Assembly (NCBI RefSeq): GCF_000331225.1
Contig: NZ_ANFY01000017.1
Coordinates: forward strand, 62,001-126,000
Source of the DNA: Sandarakinorhabdus sp. AAP62
GTDB lineage: Bacteria; Pseudomonadota; Alphaproteobacteria; Sphingomonadales; Sphingomonadaceae
Direction of reading: 5' to 3'
Length of the DNA stretch: 64,000 nt
Within the stretch, counting starts at the first letter, position 1. Every line of letters begins with the position of its first letter. A program made the translations under genes and the position numbers. The notes below the pieces were generated by a model, which was given only the letters and a program-made list of their open reading frames with translations, did no database searches and had not been told where the DNA came from. Shown in pieces: positions 24,432-32,312 of the stretch.

Positions 24432-25253
24432 CTAAACGAGTGTCTTTAATGCAGCCAGGGCAGCGAGAATGCCGCCGAAGCTCAGCGCAGAGGCCATGGC
24501 GATCCCCATGATCCAGCCAAGCCTGTGGCCGATTCCGAGATCATTCTTCTGGCCCCACGGCCGTGTCTGGTGAAACGGTGTGGTGTGGAATGGCCGGGCA
24601 CCAATGCCAGGGTCGGGGGCTGCAATGCCCGGCCAATCCGTTGCAAGCGTCGCCGAAGCGATATTGCCTGCTGATGCACCGGGTTGGGCGAGGGAGCCAC
24701 CTGATGGACCAACATCCAGCCTGCCAAGAGGTGGGTGCAGCGTCCTTGCGAGGGATCCATGTTCTAGCTGATTGGGGTCGCTGGAACGATTGGAGGCTGC
24801 ACCCGGTTCCTGAGAAGCCGGTGCCCCAATCGTCGCTGATTTCGCGTCGTCAGCAATCTCCGAAGCTTGGTATATCAATTCCTGATACGCATCGCCGGTG
24901 CCGTTATCAGCGACGGGCTGGGCGATACCAAGGAGAATCTCGGTATGGACGAGGGCGCGGGCCGCCTCGATCCGGTTGGTGACCTCAAGCTTGCGTATGG
25001 CCTGGCGCAGCCGCATATCAACGGTATGCGGCGACACACCGAGCTGGCGCGCGATGTCCTTGCTGGTCATGTGCTGGAAAACGAGACGCAGGCAATCGCG
25101 CTCCGCATCGGTCAGCAGCGTCACACGCGGATTGCGCGGGCCATCAGAGTCTTGCCGTGTTGCCACAATAGAACACAGTGACGGGAAGGCGGCAAAGTCA
25201 AGCGTTGCCACGCCCGCACCCCCGATATTCTTTGAAATTCGACCACTCAGCAT
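24432..25253 (-). CDS. LuxR-type HTH regulator with a C-terminal membrane anchor
   Basis: The start chosen is the ATG at 25253 (MLSGRISKNIGG), giving 273 residues; the frame runs open to 25328 but the added residues look non-coding. The helix-turn-helix (LTDAERDCLRLVFQHMTSKDIARQLGVSPHTVDMRLRQAIRKLEV, given here in pieces: LTDAERDCLRLV, SKDIARQLGVSPHTVDMRL) is near the N-terminus, at about residues 40-100. A polar Ser/Pro/Gly linker follows, then one C-terminal membrane helix (IMGIAMASALSFGGILAALAAL). No receiver or autoinducer domain is present. A DNA-binding domain held at the membrane by its C-terminus is unusual for LuxR proteins. Divergent from the carboxyltransferase gene. Confidence 0.82.
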   Translation of the reverse strand: MLSGRISKNIGGAGVATLDFAAFPSLCSIVATRQDSDGPRNPRVTLLTDAERDCLRLVFQHMTSKDIARQLGVSPHTVDMRLRQAIRKLEVTNRIEAARALVHTEILLGIAQPVADNGTGDAYQELIYQASEIADDAKSATIGAPASQEPGAASNRSSDPNQLEHGSLARTLHPPLGRLDVGPSGGSLAQPGASAGNIASATLATDWPGIAAPDPGIGARPFHTTPFHQTRPWGQKNDLGIGHRLGWIMGIAMASALSFGGILAALAALKTLV

Positions 25254-25573
25254 AGCCGCGACCCCATGCGACGCTAAAAACCAAAATGATTTATGAGCCT
25301 TTCCCCAGAGGGAAACAAGGCAAAACACGCGTTCTGGCGGCGACGGAATGCCACAACCCGGAAAACATAAACCATTTTGCAGGGGTTTGGCAAGGTTTCT
25401 TCCGATTTGGCGTCAAACCCTTGGTGCAAGCCCTGCGAATCCCGTTTTGGGCCCGTTTTGGGAACGAATCGGCCCGGATCCGAATCAGCCTCTCCAAACA
25501 TGCACTTTCAGCCACCTGCTCGGCCTGCCACGATGGTGACTTATCAATCATTGAGATGGGGTTTGATAGGCTG
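25254..25573. other. Divergent intergenic region between the LuxR-type gene and the carboxyltransferase gene
   Basis: About 320 bp without a convincing gene, AT-richer than its surroundings. The plus-strand frame is open through it from 25286, but the encoded residues do not resemble the carboxyltransferase family. It contains the short inverted repeat TTTCCC/GGGAAA near 25301-25315. It should hold promoters for both flanking genes; I cannot place -35/-10 boxes with confidence. Confidence 0.5.
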
Positions 25574-27121
25574 ATGGGCTGGGAATCAGAGATTGATGAG
25601 CTTGGCCGCCGCCGCGAGGCCGCGCATGGCATGGGCGGGCTGGAGAAATTGGCCCGGCAGCGCGCGCAAGGGAAATTGAACGTGCGTGAAAGGCTGGCGG
25701 CGCTGGTCGATCCCGGCAGCTTCCACGAGGTGGGCGAGCTTGCCGGCTTTGCCCGTTACGACGACGCGGGCGAGATGACCGGGTTTCAGCCGGCCAATTT
25801 CCTGTTTGGCAATGCCACTATCGATGGCCGGCCGGTGGTGGCGACCGCCGATGATTTCACCGTGCGTGGCGGCGCGGCTGATGCCAGCCTGCACCGCAAG
25901 CTGATCGCGGCCGAGCAGCTGGCCAGCGAATATCGCCTGCCATTGATCCGCATGATCGAGGGCACCGGCGGCGGCGGCAGCGTGCGCACGCTGGAAAGCG
26001 CCGGTTACACCTATATCCCCGAAATCCCCGGCTGGGAGCTGATGACCGCCAACCTTTCCCGGGTGCCGGTGGTGGCGTTGGGCCTGGGGCCGGTCGCCGG
26101 GCTGGGTGCTGGCCGGATGGTGATGGCGCATTATTCGCTGCTGGTGGATGGGTTGGCGCAGATGTTCGTTGCCGGGCCGCCGGTGGTGGCGGCCGCCGGG
26201 GAGAGCCGCACCAAGGAAGAACTGGGTGGCGCCGCCATCCATGCCGCCAATGGCGCGGTGGACGATCGGGTGGCGAGCGAGGCGGAGGCGTTTGCCCGCA
26301 CGCGCTGGTTCCTCTCCTATCTGCCGTCTTCCGTGGACGAACTGCCAGCGCGGGCCGCCTGCCGCGATCCGGCAACCCGCGCCGAGGAATGGCTGATCGG
26401 CGCGGTGCCGCGCGATCCGCGCCGGCTCTATCCGGTGCGGCCGATCGTGGAAGCGGTGGTGGACAAAGGCAGCTGGTTCGAGATCGGGCGGGAGTGGGGC
26501 ACGGGCGTGGTGACCGGTCTTGCCCGGCTGGATGGCTGGCCCGTGGCGATTGTCGCGTCCAACCCGGAAAGCCTGGGCGGGCTGTGGACGGCAGCCACCG
26601 CACGCAAGGTCGAACGCATGGTGGACCTGGCTGACAGCTTCCATCTGCCGATCATCCAGCTGGTTGATAATCCCGGTTTCCTGATCGGACGCAGGGCGGA
26701 GGAAGAGGCGACAATTCGCTGGGGTTCCAGAGCGTTAGCGGCCATATATCAAGCATCCGTACCCTGGTGCTGCGTGGTGATGCGCAAGGCCTATGGCATG
26801 GCGGGCAGCGGCCACGCACCGGCCGACCGATTCCGCTGGCGCATGGCGTGGCCGTCGGGCGACTGGGGTTCGCTGCCCATCGCCGGCGGGCTGGAAGCGG
26901 CCTATCGCGCCGATCTGGAAGCTGCCGAAGACCCGGCGGCGAAGCTGGCCGAGATCAAGGCCAGGCTGGAACAGGTGCGATCGCCGTTCCGCACGGCGGA
27001 GAAGTTTGGCGTGGAAGCGATCATTGATCCGCGCACCACGCGGGCGGAACTGTGCCGCTTTGCCACCATGGCGCAACGGGCGTTGAAGCCGGGGGCGAAG
27101 GGGCGGGGGCTGCGGCCCTGA
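25574..27121 (+). CDS. Acyl-CoA carboxylase carboxyltransferase (beta) subunit
   Basis: The start chosen is the ATG at 25574 (MGWESEIDELGRRRE), giving 515 residues, with AGG five bases upstream; an ATG at 25556 is the alternative. The two crotonase-like halves of the propionyl-CoA/methylcrotonyl-CoA carboxylase beta family are visible: LNVRERLAALVDPGSFHEVGELAG, the oxyanion-hole region IEGTGGGGSVRTLE with LGPVAGLGAGRMV, then GRLYPVR-type start of the second half, VDNPGFLIGRRAEEEATIRWG and VVMRKAYGMAGSG. It transfers carboxyl from biotin to an acyl-CoA. No biotin carboxylase or biotin-carrier gene is nearby, so the partner subunit must be elsewhere. Substrate not determinable. Confidence 0.88.
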   Translation: MGWESEIDELGRRREAAHGMGGLEKLARQRAQGKLNVRERLAALVDPGSFHEVGELAGFARYDDAGEMTGFQPANFLFGNATIDGRPVVATADDFTVRGGAADASLHRKLIAAEQLASEYRLPLIRMIEGTGGGGSVRTLESAGYTYIPEIPGWELMTANLSRVPVVALGLGPVAGLGAGRMVMAHYSLLVDGLAQMFVAGPPVVAAAGESRTKEELGGAAIHAANGAVDDRVASEAEAFARTRWFLSYLPSSVDELPARAACRDPATRAEEWLIGAVPRDPRRLYPVRPIVEAVVDKGSWFEIGREWGTGVVTGLARLDGWPVAIVASNPESLGGLWTAATARKVERMVDLADSFHLPIIQLVDNPGFLIGRRAEEEATIRWGSRALAAIYQASVPWCCVVMRKAYGMAGSGHAPADRFRWRMAWPSGDWGSLPIAGGLEAAYRADLEAAEDPAAKLAEIKARLEQVRSPFRTAEKFGVEAIIDPRTTRAELCRFATMAQRALKPGAKGRGLRP

Positions 27122-27132
27122 GGGCGCGCGCC

Positions 27133-27402
27133 TCAATCCTGCGGAGGCGGCGTCATCCCCATCGCCTGCATGCGCTTCATGCCTTCCATCAGCTCGGGCT
27201 GGGTGACAAAGCCATCCTTGTCGGCATCCAGCATGGCGAAGCCCATCTCGCGGCGACCGGCGGCGAGCCATTCCTCCTTGCTCCACTTGCCGTCCTTGTT
27301 GGCATCGGCGGCGATCAGACGTTCCCGCGGGGTGGCGGGCGCGGCTGCCTGTGCGAAAGCGGGCGTGGCGGCGAGCAGGGTGAGGGCAAGGAACAGGCGC
27401 AT
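27133..27402 (-). CDS. Exported EF-hand calcium-binding protein
   Basis: The 89-residue protein has a signal peptide (LFLALTLLAATPAFAQA) and two EF-hand loops, DANKDGKWSKEEW and DADKDGFVTQPEL, each with the Asp/Asn-x-Asp-x-Asp/Gly pattern and a closing Glu at position 12. It ends in a Met/Pro-rich tail. Small periplasmic EF-hand proteins of this size are common in sphingomonads; their roles are mostly unknown. It converges on the carboxyltransferase gene. Confidence 0.88.
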   Translation of the reverse strand: MRLFLALTLLAATPAFAQAAAPATPRERLIAADANKDGKWSKEEWLAAGRREMGFAMLDADKDGFVTQPELMEGMKRMQAMGMTPPPQD

Positions 27403-27470
27403 CGATGCAATCTCCGGTTGGATGGGGCCAGCCTATCAACGGTTGAGACAGGCGCAATCCCCCGCAAGAT

Positions 27471-27495
27471 CACCTCTCCCCGCCAGGGAGAGGTG
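27471..27495. repeat. REP-like palindrome
   Basis: A perfect 10-bp stem CACCTCTCCC/GGGAGAGGTG with the 5-base loop CGCCA. The core matches the units at 15418-15546, so it belongs to the same repeat family. It lies eight bases past the NUDIX gene stop (-), where it may serve as a terminator hairpin. Confidence 0.75.
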
Positions 27496-27502
27496 AGCGC
27501 GC

Positions 27503-28342
27503 TTATTCCCGCCGCATGTTGCTGACGCGGTCGCCGGTGACCGGATAGTCGATGCCTTCGGGAATGGTCAGCCACGGCTCGCCGTCGCGGGTGACAAACG
27601 CCGGCTGCACATAGGGGGCGGGCAGAGCGCTGACCCGTTCGAACAGCGAGGCCAGCGTTTGATATTGCGCCAGCCGGTGCATGTTGCACCAGGTGGGGAA
27701 CACCATGGCGGCGCGGCCGGCGTCATAATCGGCGATGGCCTGGGCCGCCGTTGTCCAGCGCAGCGCCTGCGCCTCGAACCCATCGGGGCTGATCACGGCG
27801 CTGGCGGAACGGCCCGCATCGGCCAGATAGAAGCGCGTATCAAAGCGGCGGGCGATGGCGGCGGCGGCAGGTGGCTCCCAACGGGCGAAGGGGATGAAGC
27901 GGGCGGCATCCACCTTGTGGCCCATGGCGCCCAGCATGCCGGCAAAGCCCACGGCTTCGGCTTCATCCGGCCCGGCGGCGAGCAGGGAGCGGGCATGGGC
28001 CAGGGCGGCTTCGTCGGGGTGGGGGCCCTCGGTCAAGAGCACGCCGGTTTCCTCCAGCGCTTCGCGGGCGCAGGTGATGCGGGCGGCGGCGTCGAGATCT
28101 TCAAGGCCGTCGAAGCCCATGGCCAGCAGCTCGTTGCGGGCGATGTGGATATCGGCGGCATCGACCCGGCCACCGGGGAAGACCAGCGCGCCGCCGGCAA
28201 AAGCGAGATTTTCGCCGCGTTGCACCAGCAGATATTCGGGCACGCCGCCCGGCCCTTCGCGGGCCAGAATCACGGTGGCAGCCTGGATGGAGACGGGTTT
28301 GGCGGAGTCAGTCATGTGGCGATGATAAGCCGCGTCTTGCAT
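27503..28342 (-). CDS. NUDIX hydrolase
   Basis: The start at 28342 has AGGGA seven bases upstream and gives 279 residues; an ATG at 28315 would shorten it by nine. The NUDIX box is present but stretched: ALVFPGGRVDAAD near residue 55, then after an insertion REALEETGVLL near residue 100, keeping the RExxEE core. The long spacing is that of the COG0494-type proteins related to NUDT19/RNU, which cleave CoA or similar diphosphates. A C-terminal region (ALRWTTAAQAIADYDAG, then MVFPTWCNMHRLAQY) matches this larger subgroup. Substrate unknown. Confidence 0.85.
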   Translation of the reverse strand: MQDAAYHRHMTDSAKPVSIQAATVILAREGPGGVPEYLLVQRGENLAFAGGALVFPGGRVDAADIHIARNELLAMGFDGLEDLDAAARITCAREALEETGVLLTEGPHPDEAALAHARSLLAAGPDEAEAVGFAGMLGAMGHKVDAARFIPFARWEPPAAAAIARRFDTRFYLADAGRSASAVISPDGFEAQALRWTTAAQAIADYDAGRAAMVFPTWCNMHRLAQYQTLASLFERVSALPAPYVQPAFVTRDGEPWLTIPEGIDYPVTGDRVSNMRRE

Positions 28343-28443
28343 GGCTGCATCCCTGTGCTATCGGGCAGGGCGACCGCGCGCCGCAACGCGCGACATCAAC
28401 GAATGTCGCCGGGCAGGGCGTGAACAGCAAGGAGCCTTAGGCC

Positions 28444-29568
28444 ATGAGCGTGCGTCCCTGGCGCGATATCACCCGCCGCAAGAGCCGGCAGATCATGGTG
28501 GGCAAGGTGCCCGTGGGCGGCGATGCCCCGATCGCCGTGCAGACGATGACCAACACGCCGACCGAAGACGCCGGCGCGACCATCGATCAGATCCGCGCCT
28601 GCGAAGACGTGGGCGCCGATATCATCCGGGTGAGTTGCCCGACCAAGGAAGCCACCGCGGCATTCCGTGCCATCACCCGTGCCGCCAAGGTGCCGATCGT
28701 GGCGGACATCCACTTCCACTACAAGCGCGCGCTGGAAGCCGCCGATGCTGGTGCCGCCTGCCTGCGCATCAACCCCGGCAATATCGGCAGCCGCGAACGC
28801 ATCCGCGAAGTCGTGAACGCCGCCAAGGCCAACGGTTGCGCCATCCGCATCGGCGTCAACGCCGGCAGCCTGGAAAAGCATCTGCTCGAAAAATATGGCG
28901 AGCCCTGCCCGGAAGCGCTGGTGGAAAGCGCGCTGGAGCACATGAAATATCTGCAGGACGAGGATTTCCACGAATTCAAGATCAGCGTGAAGGCCAGCGA
29001 CGTGTTCCTGGCCGTCGCGGCGTACAACGGCCTCGCTGAAGTCTGCGATTATCCGCTGCATCTGGGCATCACCGAAGCTGGCGGCCTGATCGGCGGCACG
29101 GTGAAATCCTCCATCGGCCTTGGCATGCTGCTGTGGGCCGGGGTGGGCGATACCATCCGCGTCTCGCTCTCCGCCGATCCGGTGGAGGAAGTGAAGGTGG
29201 GCTATCACATCCTGAAATCGCTCGGCATCCGTGCTCGCGGCGTGCGCATCGTGTCGTGCCCGTCGTGCGCCCGCCAGGGTTTTGATGTGGTGCGCACCGT
29301 GGAAGCGCTGGAAACGCGGCTGGCGCATATCACCACGCCGCTGTCGCTTTCGGTGCTGGGCTGTGTGGTCAACGGCCCCGGCGAAGCGCGCGAAACCGAT
29401 ATCGGCCTGACCGGCGGCGGCAATGGCCGGCACGCCGTGTTTCTTTCCGGCATTTCCGATCACGTGATCGATAGCGAACAGATGCTGGAACACATCGTGA
29501 AGCTGGTCGAGGCCAAGGCCGCCGAGATCGACGCCATCAACGCCGCTGCAGCAGCGGCAGCGGCTTAA
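28444..29568 (+). CDS. ispG: 4-hydroxy-3-methylbut-2-enyl diphosphate synthase
   Basis: The 374-residue protein begins at an ATG preceded by AAGGAG (28430-28435). It shows the TIM-barrel motifs [41 protein letters not shown] and LRINPGNIG, and the 4Fe-4S cysteines in [13 protein letters not shown] and in [12 protein letters not shown]. IspG converts MEcPP to HMBPP, the penultimate step of the non-mevalonate isoprenoid pathway; the fused ispDF gene of the same pathway lies at 58418-59584. An Ala run closes the C-terminus. A small membrane protein gene follows four bases later. Confidence 0.97.
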   Translation: MSVRPWRDITRRKSRQIMVGKVPVGGDAPIAVQTMTNTPTEDAGATIDQIRACEDVGADIIRVSCPTKEATAAFRAITRAAKVPIVADIHFHYKRALEAADAGAACLRINPGNIGSRERIREVVNAAKANGCAIRIGVNAGSLEKHLLEKYGEPCPEALVESALEHMKYLQDEDFHEFKISVKASDVFLAVAAYNGLAEVCDYPLHLGITEAGGLIGGTVKSSIGLGMLLWAGVGDTIRVSLSADPVEEVKVGYHILKSLGIRARGVRIVSCPSCARQGFDVVRTVEALETRLAHITTPLSLSVLGCVVNGPGEARETDIGLTGGGNGRHAVFLSGISDHVIDSEQMLEHIVKLVEAKAAEIDAINAAAAAAAA

Positions 29569-29571
29569 GCC

Positions 29572-29901
29572 ATGCATGGGGGGCCGCCCCGGCCGCGCCG
29601 GGTGGAAGAACCCGTGCGCCAGCAGGCCGTGGCCTATGGCTATGGCGTCGCGCTCTGGTGTTTTGGTTTGGGCGCATTGGTCGTGCTGTTCGAATCCATC
29701 GGCCTCGGTTTCGATGGTGACCGCATCACCTGGATCGCCGGCCTCACCGGGCCGGCGGCACTGGCCTGGCTACTGAAGCGGTTGTGGCTGCCCGATCGGG
29801 TCGACCGCGGTGTGCGCTATTGGGTGTTCGCGGTGCCGTCGGTCGGCCTCGCCTTCTTCAGCGTCATGTGGATGTTCAAGGCGATGGGGCGGATGTTGTA
29901 G
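29572..29901 (+). CDS. Hypothetical small membrane protein downstream of ispG
   Basis: The 109-residue product has a basic N-terminus (PPRPRRVEEPVRQQ) and three hydrophobic segments: YGVALWCFGLGALVVLFESI, ITWIAGLTGPAALAWLLKRL and YWVFAVPSVGLAFFSVMWMFKAM. Starting three bases after the ispG stop, it is almost surely on the same transcript. No motif points to a function. Confidence 0.7.
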   Translation: MHGGPPRPRRVEEPVRQQAVAYGYGVALWCFGLGALVVLFESIGLGFDGDRITWIAGLTGPAALAWLLKRLWLPDRVDRGVRYWVFAVPSVGLAFFSVMWMFKAMGRML

Positions 29902-29970
29902 GCCAATCTTGCAAGTTCATTAAGATTGAATTAATCTCTCCCCCGACTTTGTTTCCGGGGGGGACGTAAG

Positions 29971-30876
29971 ATGAAGTTGCGCCTGCTTGCGGCGACGGCT
30001 GTCGCCTACTCAATGACCTTGGCCACGGCGGCACAGGCCGATTCCGTAACCTATCGCATGATGCTGCAATCGCGCACCGACACGGCGGCGCCCAATGAGG
30101 TGTATGTTGCCTCTTATGCCGACTATCCCAATCTGCAGAGCGGCACGCTGGGCCCCGGTTCCACCTTCACCCAGATCGGCATCTCCTCGGCCTTCGAGAT
30201 TGCTGGCCTTACCCATGATGGCAGCGCCTATCGCATGATGCTGCAGTCGCGCACCGACACGGCTGCACCCGACGAGGTGTATATCGCCTCCTATGCCAAC
30301 TATGCTGATCTGCTGATCGGCAAGCTCGGCCCCGGTTCTACCTTCACCCAGATCGGCATTTCGTCCGCCTTCCGCATCGCCGGGCTGGCCTATGATGGCT
30401 CCTATCGGATGATGCTGCAATCGCGCGCCGATACGGCAGCCCCGAATGAAATCTATATCGCCTCCTACGCGACCTATGCCGATCTGCTGTCCGGCACGCT
30501 TGGCCCCGGCTCCACCTTCACCCAGGTCGGCATTTCGTCGGCGTTCATCGCGCAGGGTTTTGATTGGGATGGCAGCGCCTATCGCCTGATGCTGCAATCG
30601 CGCGCCGACACAGCCGCCCCCGATGAGGTGTATATCGCCTCCTACGCCACCTATGCCGATCTCTTGGCCGGTAAGCTCGGCCCCGGCTCAAACTTCACCC
30701 AGATCGGCATCTCGTCGGCATTCAGCATCGGCGGCCTGGCTGCCGAGATTGTTCGGGATCCGCCGCCGCCGCCACCACCGCCGGGTATTCCCGAGCCGCA
30801 GAGCTGGGCGCTGATGATCCTCGGCTTTGGTTCGACCGGACTCGCCATGCGCCGCCGGCGGCTGCAGCGCGCCTGA
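29971..30876 (+). CDS. PEPxxWA-CTERM protein with four tandem 58-59-residue repeats
   Basis: The 301-residue protein has a signal peptide (AATAVAYSMTLATAAQA) and four near-identical repeats starting YRMMLQSR (residues about 28, 87, 145 and 204). Each contains TAAPxEVYxASYAxYxxL, then GPGSxFTQxGISSAF. A Pro-rich stretch leads into PEPQSWALMILGFG, a membrane helix and RRRR. That is the PEPxxWA-CTERM signal, by which exosortase-type machinery sorts proteins to the envelope or exopolysaccharide in sphingomonads. The start has GGGGGGACGTAAG upstream. The repeat unit suggests a small beta-propeller-like or adhesive domain, unassigned. Confidence 0.9.
   Translation: MKLRLLAATAVAYSMTLATAAQADSVTYRMMLQSRTDTAAPNEVYVASYADYPNLQSGTLGPGSTFTQIGISSAFEIAGLTHDGSAYRMMLQSRTDTAAPDEVYIASYANYADLLIGKLGPGSTFTQIGISSAFRIAGLAYDGSYRMMLQSRADTAAPNEIYIASYATYADLLSGTLGPGSTFTQVGISSAFIAQGFDWDGSAYRLMLQSRADTAAPDEVYIASYATYADLLAGKLGPGSNFTQIGISSAFSIGGLAAEIVRDPPPPPPPPGIPEPQSWALMILGFGSTGLAMRRRRLQRA
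30052..30753. repeat. Four tandem coding repeats of 174-177 bp
   Basis: Units start at 30052, 30229, 30403 and 30580, each opening with TATCG(C/G)(A/C)TGATGCTGCA. The second lacks one codon relative to the others. DNA-level similarity is high, so the array probably arose by recent duplication. Confidence 0.9.
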
Positions 30877-30899
30877 TTGCGGGGCAACCGGCGCACGCC

Positions 30900-31070
30900 G
30901 TGCTGATCCGCGCAGCGGCCGCTCTGCTGTGGCTGGGTGTCGGCCTGGCCAAGGTGGCAGCGCTGGTCTGGCTGATCGAGCAGCATTGGCAGGGGGCGGT
31001 GCTCGCCCTGCTGACCGCGTGGAGCCTGGCCGGGTTGGCGCTGTGGTTGCGCCGCTTGCACCAGGCCTGA
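30900..31070 (+). CDS. Possible small membrane protein, 56 residues
   Basis: A GTG-started frame gives a strongly hydrophobic peptide (AALLWLGVGLAKVAALVWLIEQ and AVLALLTAWSLAGLALWLRR): two membrane helices separated by HWQG, ending in a basic cap. There is no strong ribosome-binding site. The gap between the PEP-CTERM gene and the GNAT gene would otherwise be empty, and the amphipathic layout looks protein-like. Unproven. Confidence 0.4.
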   Translation: MLIRAAAALLWLGVGLAKVAALVWLIEQHWQGAVLALLTAWSLAGLALWLRRLHQA

Positions 31071-31091
31071 ACTGTTGCCATGGCAGGGCGC

Positions 31092-31562
31092 ATGATCCGC
31101 GCTGCAACCCCTGCCGATATCCCGGCCATCCACCGGCTGATCGTTGAACTGGCGATCTATGAGAAAGAGCCGGACGCGGTGAAGGCCACGCATGACGATC
31201 TGGCGCGCGCCCTGTTCGGCGAACGGCCCACGGCGGAATGCGTGCTGGCCGAACAGGACGGGCAGCCCGTGGGCCTCGCCTTGTTCTTCACCAATTTCTC
31301 GACCTGGACCGGCAAGCCCGGCCTCTATCTGGAAGATCTGTTCGTGCTGCCGACCGCACGCGGTTCCGGCCTGGGCAAGGCGCTGCTGGTGCATCTCGCC
31401 GGCATCGCCGTGGCGCGCGGATATGGCCGGTTCGAATGGAGCGTGCTCGATTGGAACACACCGGCCATCGGCTTCTACAAGGCGATTGGCGCGAAATTGA
31501 TGGACGAATGGACGGTGATGCGGGTGGAAGGCGAAGCACTCTCGGCGCTGGCGGCGGGGTAG
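31092..31562 (+). CDS. GNAT-family N-acetyltransferase
   Basis: The start chosen is the ATG at 31092 (MIRAATPADIPAI) with AGGG just upstream; a start at 31080 adds four residues. The 156-residue product has the GNAT signature: IRAATPADIPAIHRLI, then YLEDLFVLPTARGSGLGKALL (motif A, acetyl-CoA pyrophosphate loop), then WSVLDWNTPAIGFYKAIGAK (motif B). The latter is typical of the spermidine/diamine acetyltransferase-like branch (SSAT). Amine acetylation is likely; the substrate is unknown. Confidence 0.9.
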   Translation: MIRAATPADIPAIHRLIVELAIYEKEPDAVKATHDDLARALFGERPTAECVLAEQDGQPVGLALFFTNFSTWTGKPGLYLEDLFVLPTARGSGLGKALLVHLAGIAVARGYGRFEWSVLDWNTPAIGFYKAIGAKLMDEWTVMRVEGEALSALAAG

Positions 31563-31570
31563 CACCACCA

Positions 31571-31600
31571 ACAGAAAAGGGCGGCCCAAACGGACCGCCC
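31571..31600 (-). terminator. Terminator of the pyrophosphatase gene
   Basis: On the minus strand a stem (GGGCGGTCC with GGGCCGCCC, one mismatch) around a 4-base loop is followed by TTTTCTGTT. It lies 24 bp past the pyrophosphatase stop, in the gap between convergent genes. Confidence 0.8.
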
Positions 31601-31623
31601 ATGCCTGTTCGTAGCGCAGAGGC

Positions 31624-32208
31624 TTACCCGAGCGGTGACCCCGGGTGTTCCTTGTGCTCCACCATCAGGCGGCCTTCCTTCTCGGCATTGTAGCGCTCGA
31701 TCGATTCCATGATCAGCCGCTCGGCCGTGGCCCTGCTTTCCCAGCCTTGGCATTTCACCCACTTGCCGGGCTCCAGGTCCTTGTAATGGGTGAAGAAATG
31801 CTCGATCTGATCGAGCACGATCCTGGGCAGATCGCCATATTCCTGCACGTCGGAATAATAGGGATAGACCTTGTTGACCGAAACGCAGAGCAGCTTGGCA
31901 TCGCCGCCGCCATCATCTTCCATCATCAGCACGCCCACCGGGCGCACGCGGGCGATGGAGCCGGGCATGAACGGCGTGCGGGCCACGATCAGCGCGTCGA
32001 TGGGATCGCCATCATCGGCCAGCGTGTGCGGCACAAAGCCATAGTTGCACGGATAGCGCATCGGCGTGTGCAGGATGCGATCGATGAACAGCGCGCCCGA
32101 GGCCTTGTCGAGCTCATATTTCACCGGTTCGCCGCCCAGCGGGCATTCGATCACGACATTGAGATCGTGGGGCGGGGCAACGCCAATCGGGATCGCGTCG
32201 ATACGCAT
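31624..32208 (-). CDS. ppa: Inorganic pyrophosphatase, family I
   Basis: The start chosen is the second of two adjacent ATGs (32208), six bases after AGGAG, giving 194 residues (MRIDAIPIGVAPPHDL). Diagnostic parts are VVIECPLGGEPVKYELDKASGALFIDRIL, RYPCNYGFVPHTLADDGDPIDALI (metal-binding Asp cluster) and KVYPYYSDVQEYGDLP, then IEHFFTHYKDLEPGKWVK. The enzyme hydrolyses pyrophosphate to phosphate in the cytoplasm, pulling biosynthetic reactions forward. It is followed by its own terminator. Confidence 0.97.
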   Translation of the reverse strand: MRIDAIPIGVAPPHDLNVVIECPLGGEPVKYELDKASGALFIDRILHTPMRYPCNYGFVPHTLADDGDPIDALIVARTPFMPGSIARVRPVGVLMMEDDGGGDAKLLCVSVNKVYPYYSDVQEYGDLPRIVLDQIEHFFTHYKDLEPGKWVKCQGWESRATAERLIMESIERYNAEKEGRLMVEHKEHPGSPLG

Positions 32209-32312
32209 CATATTCTCCTGATAATCCTTGCAGCGCCGGTTACGGGGCTGGAACCCGCTTGTCCATGGGGCAAAAGGGGGTTCAAATGCCGCGGGCGACC
32301 GGGCCGCCGGGT

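Noticed and set aside
30052-30753. Regular spacing resembling a CRISPR-like or satellite array.
   Set aside because: The units are 174-177 bp without spacers and are translated as protein repeats.
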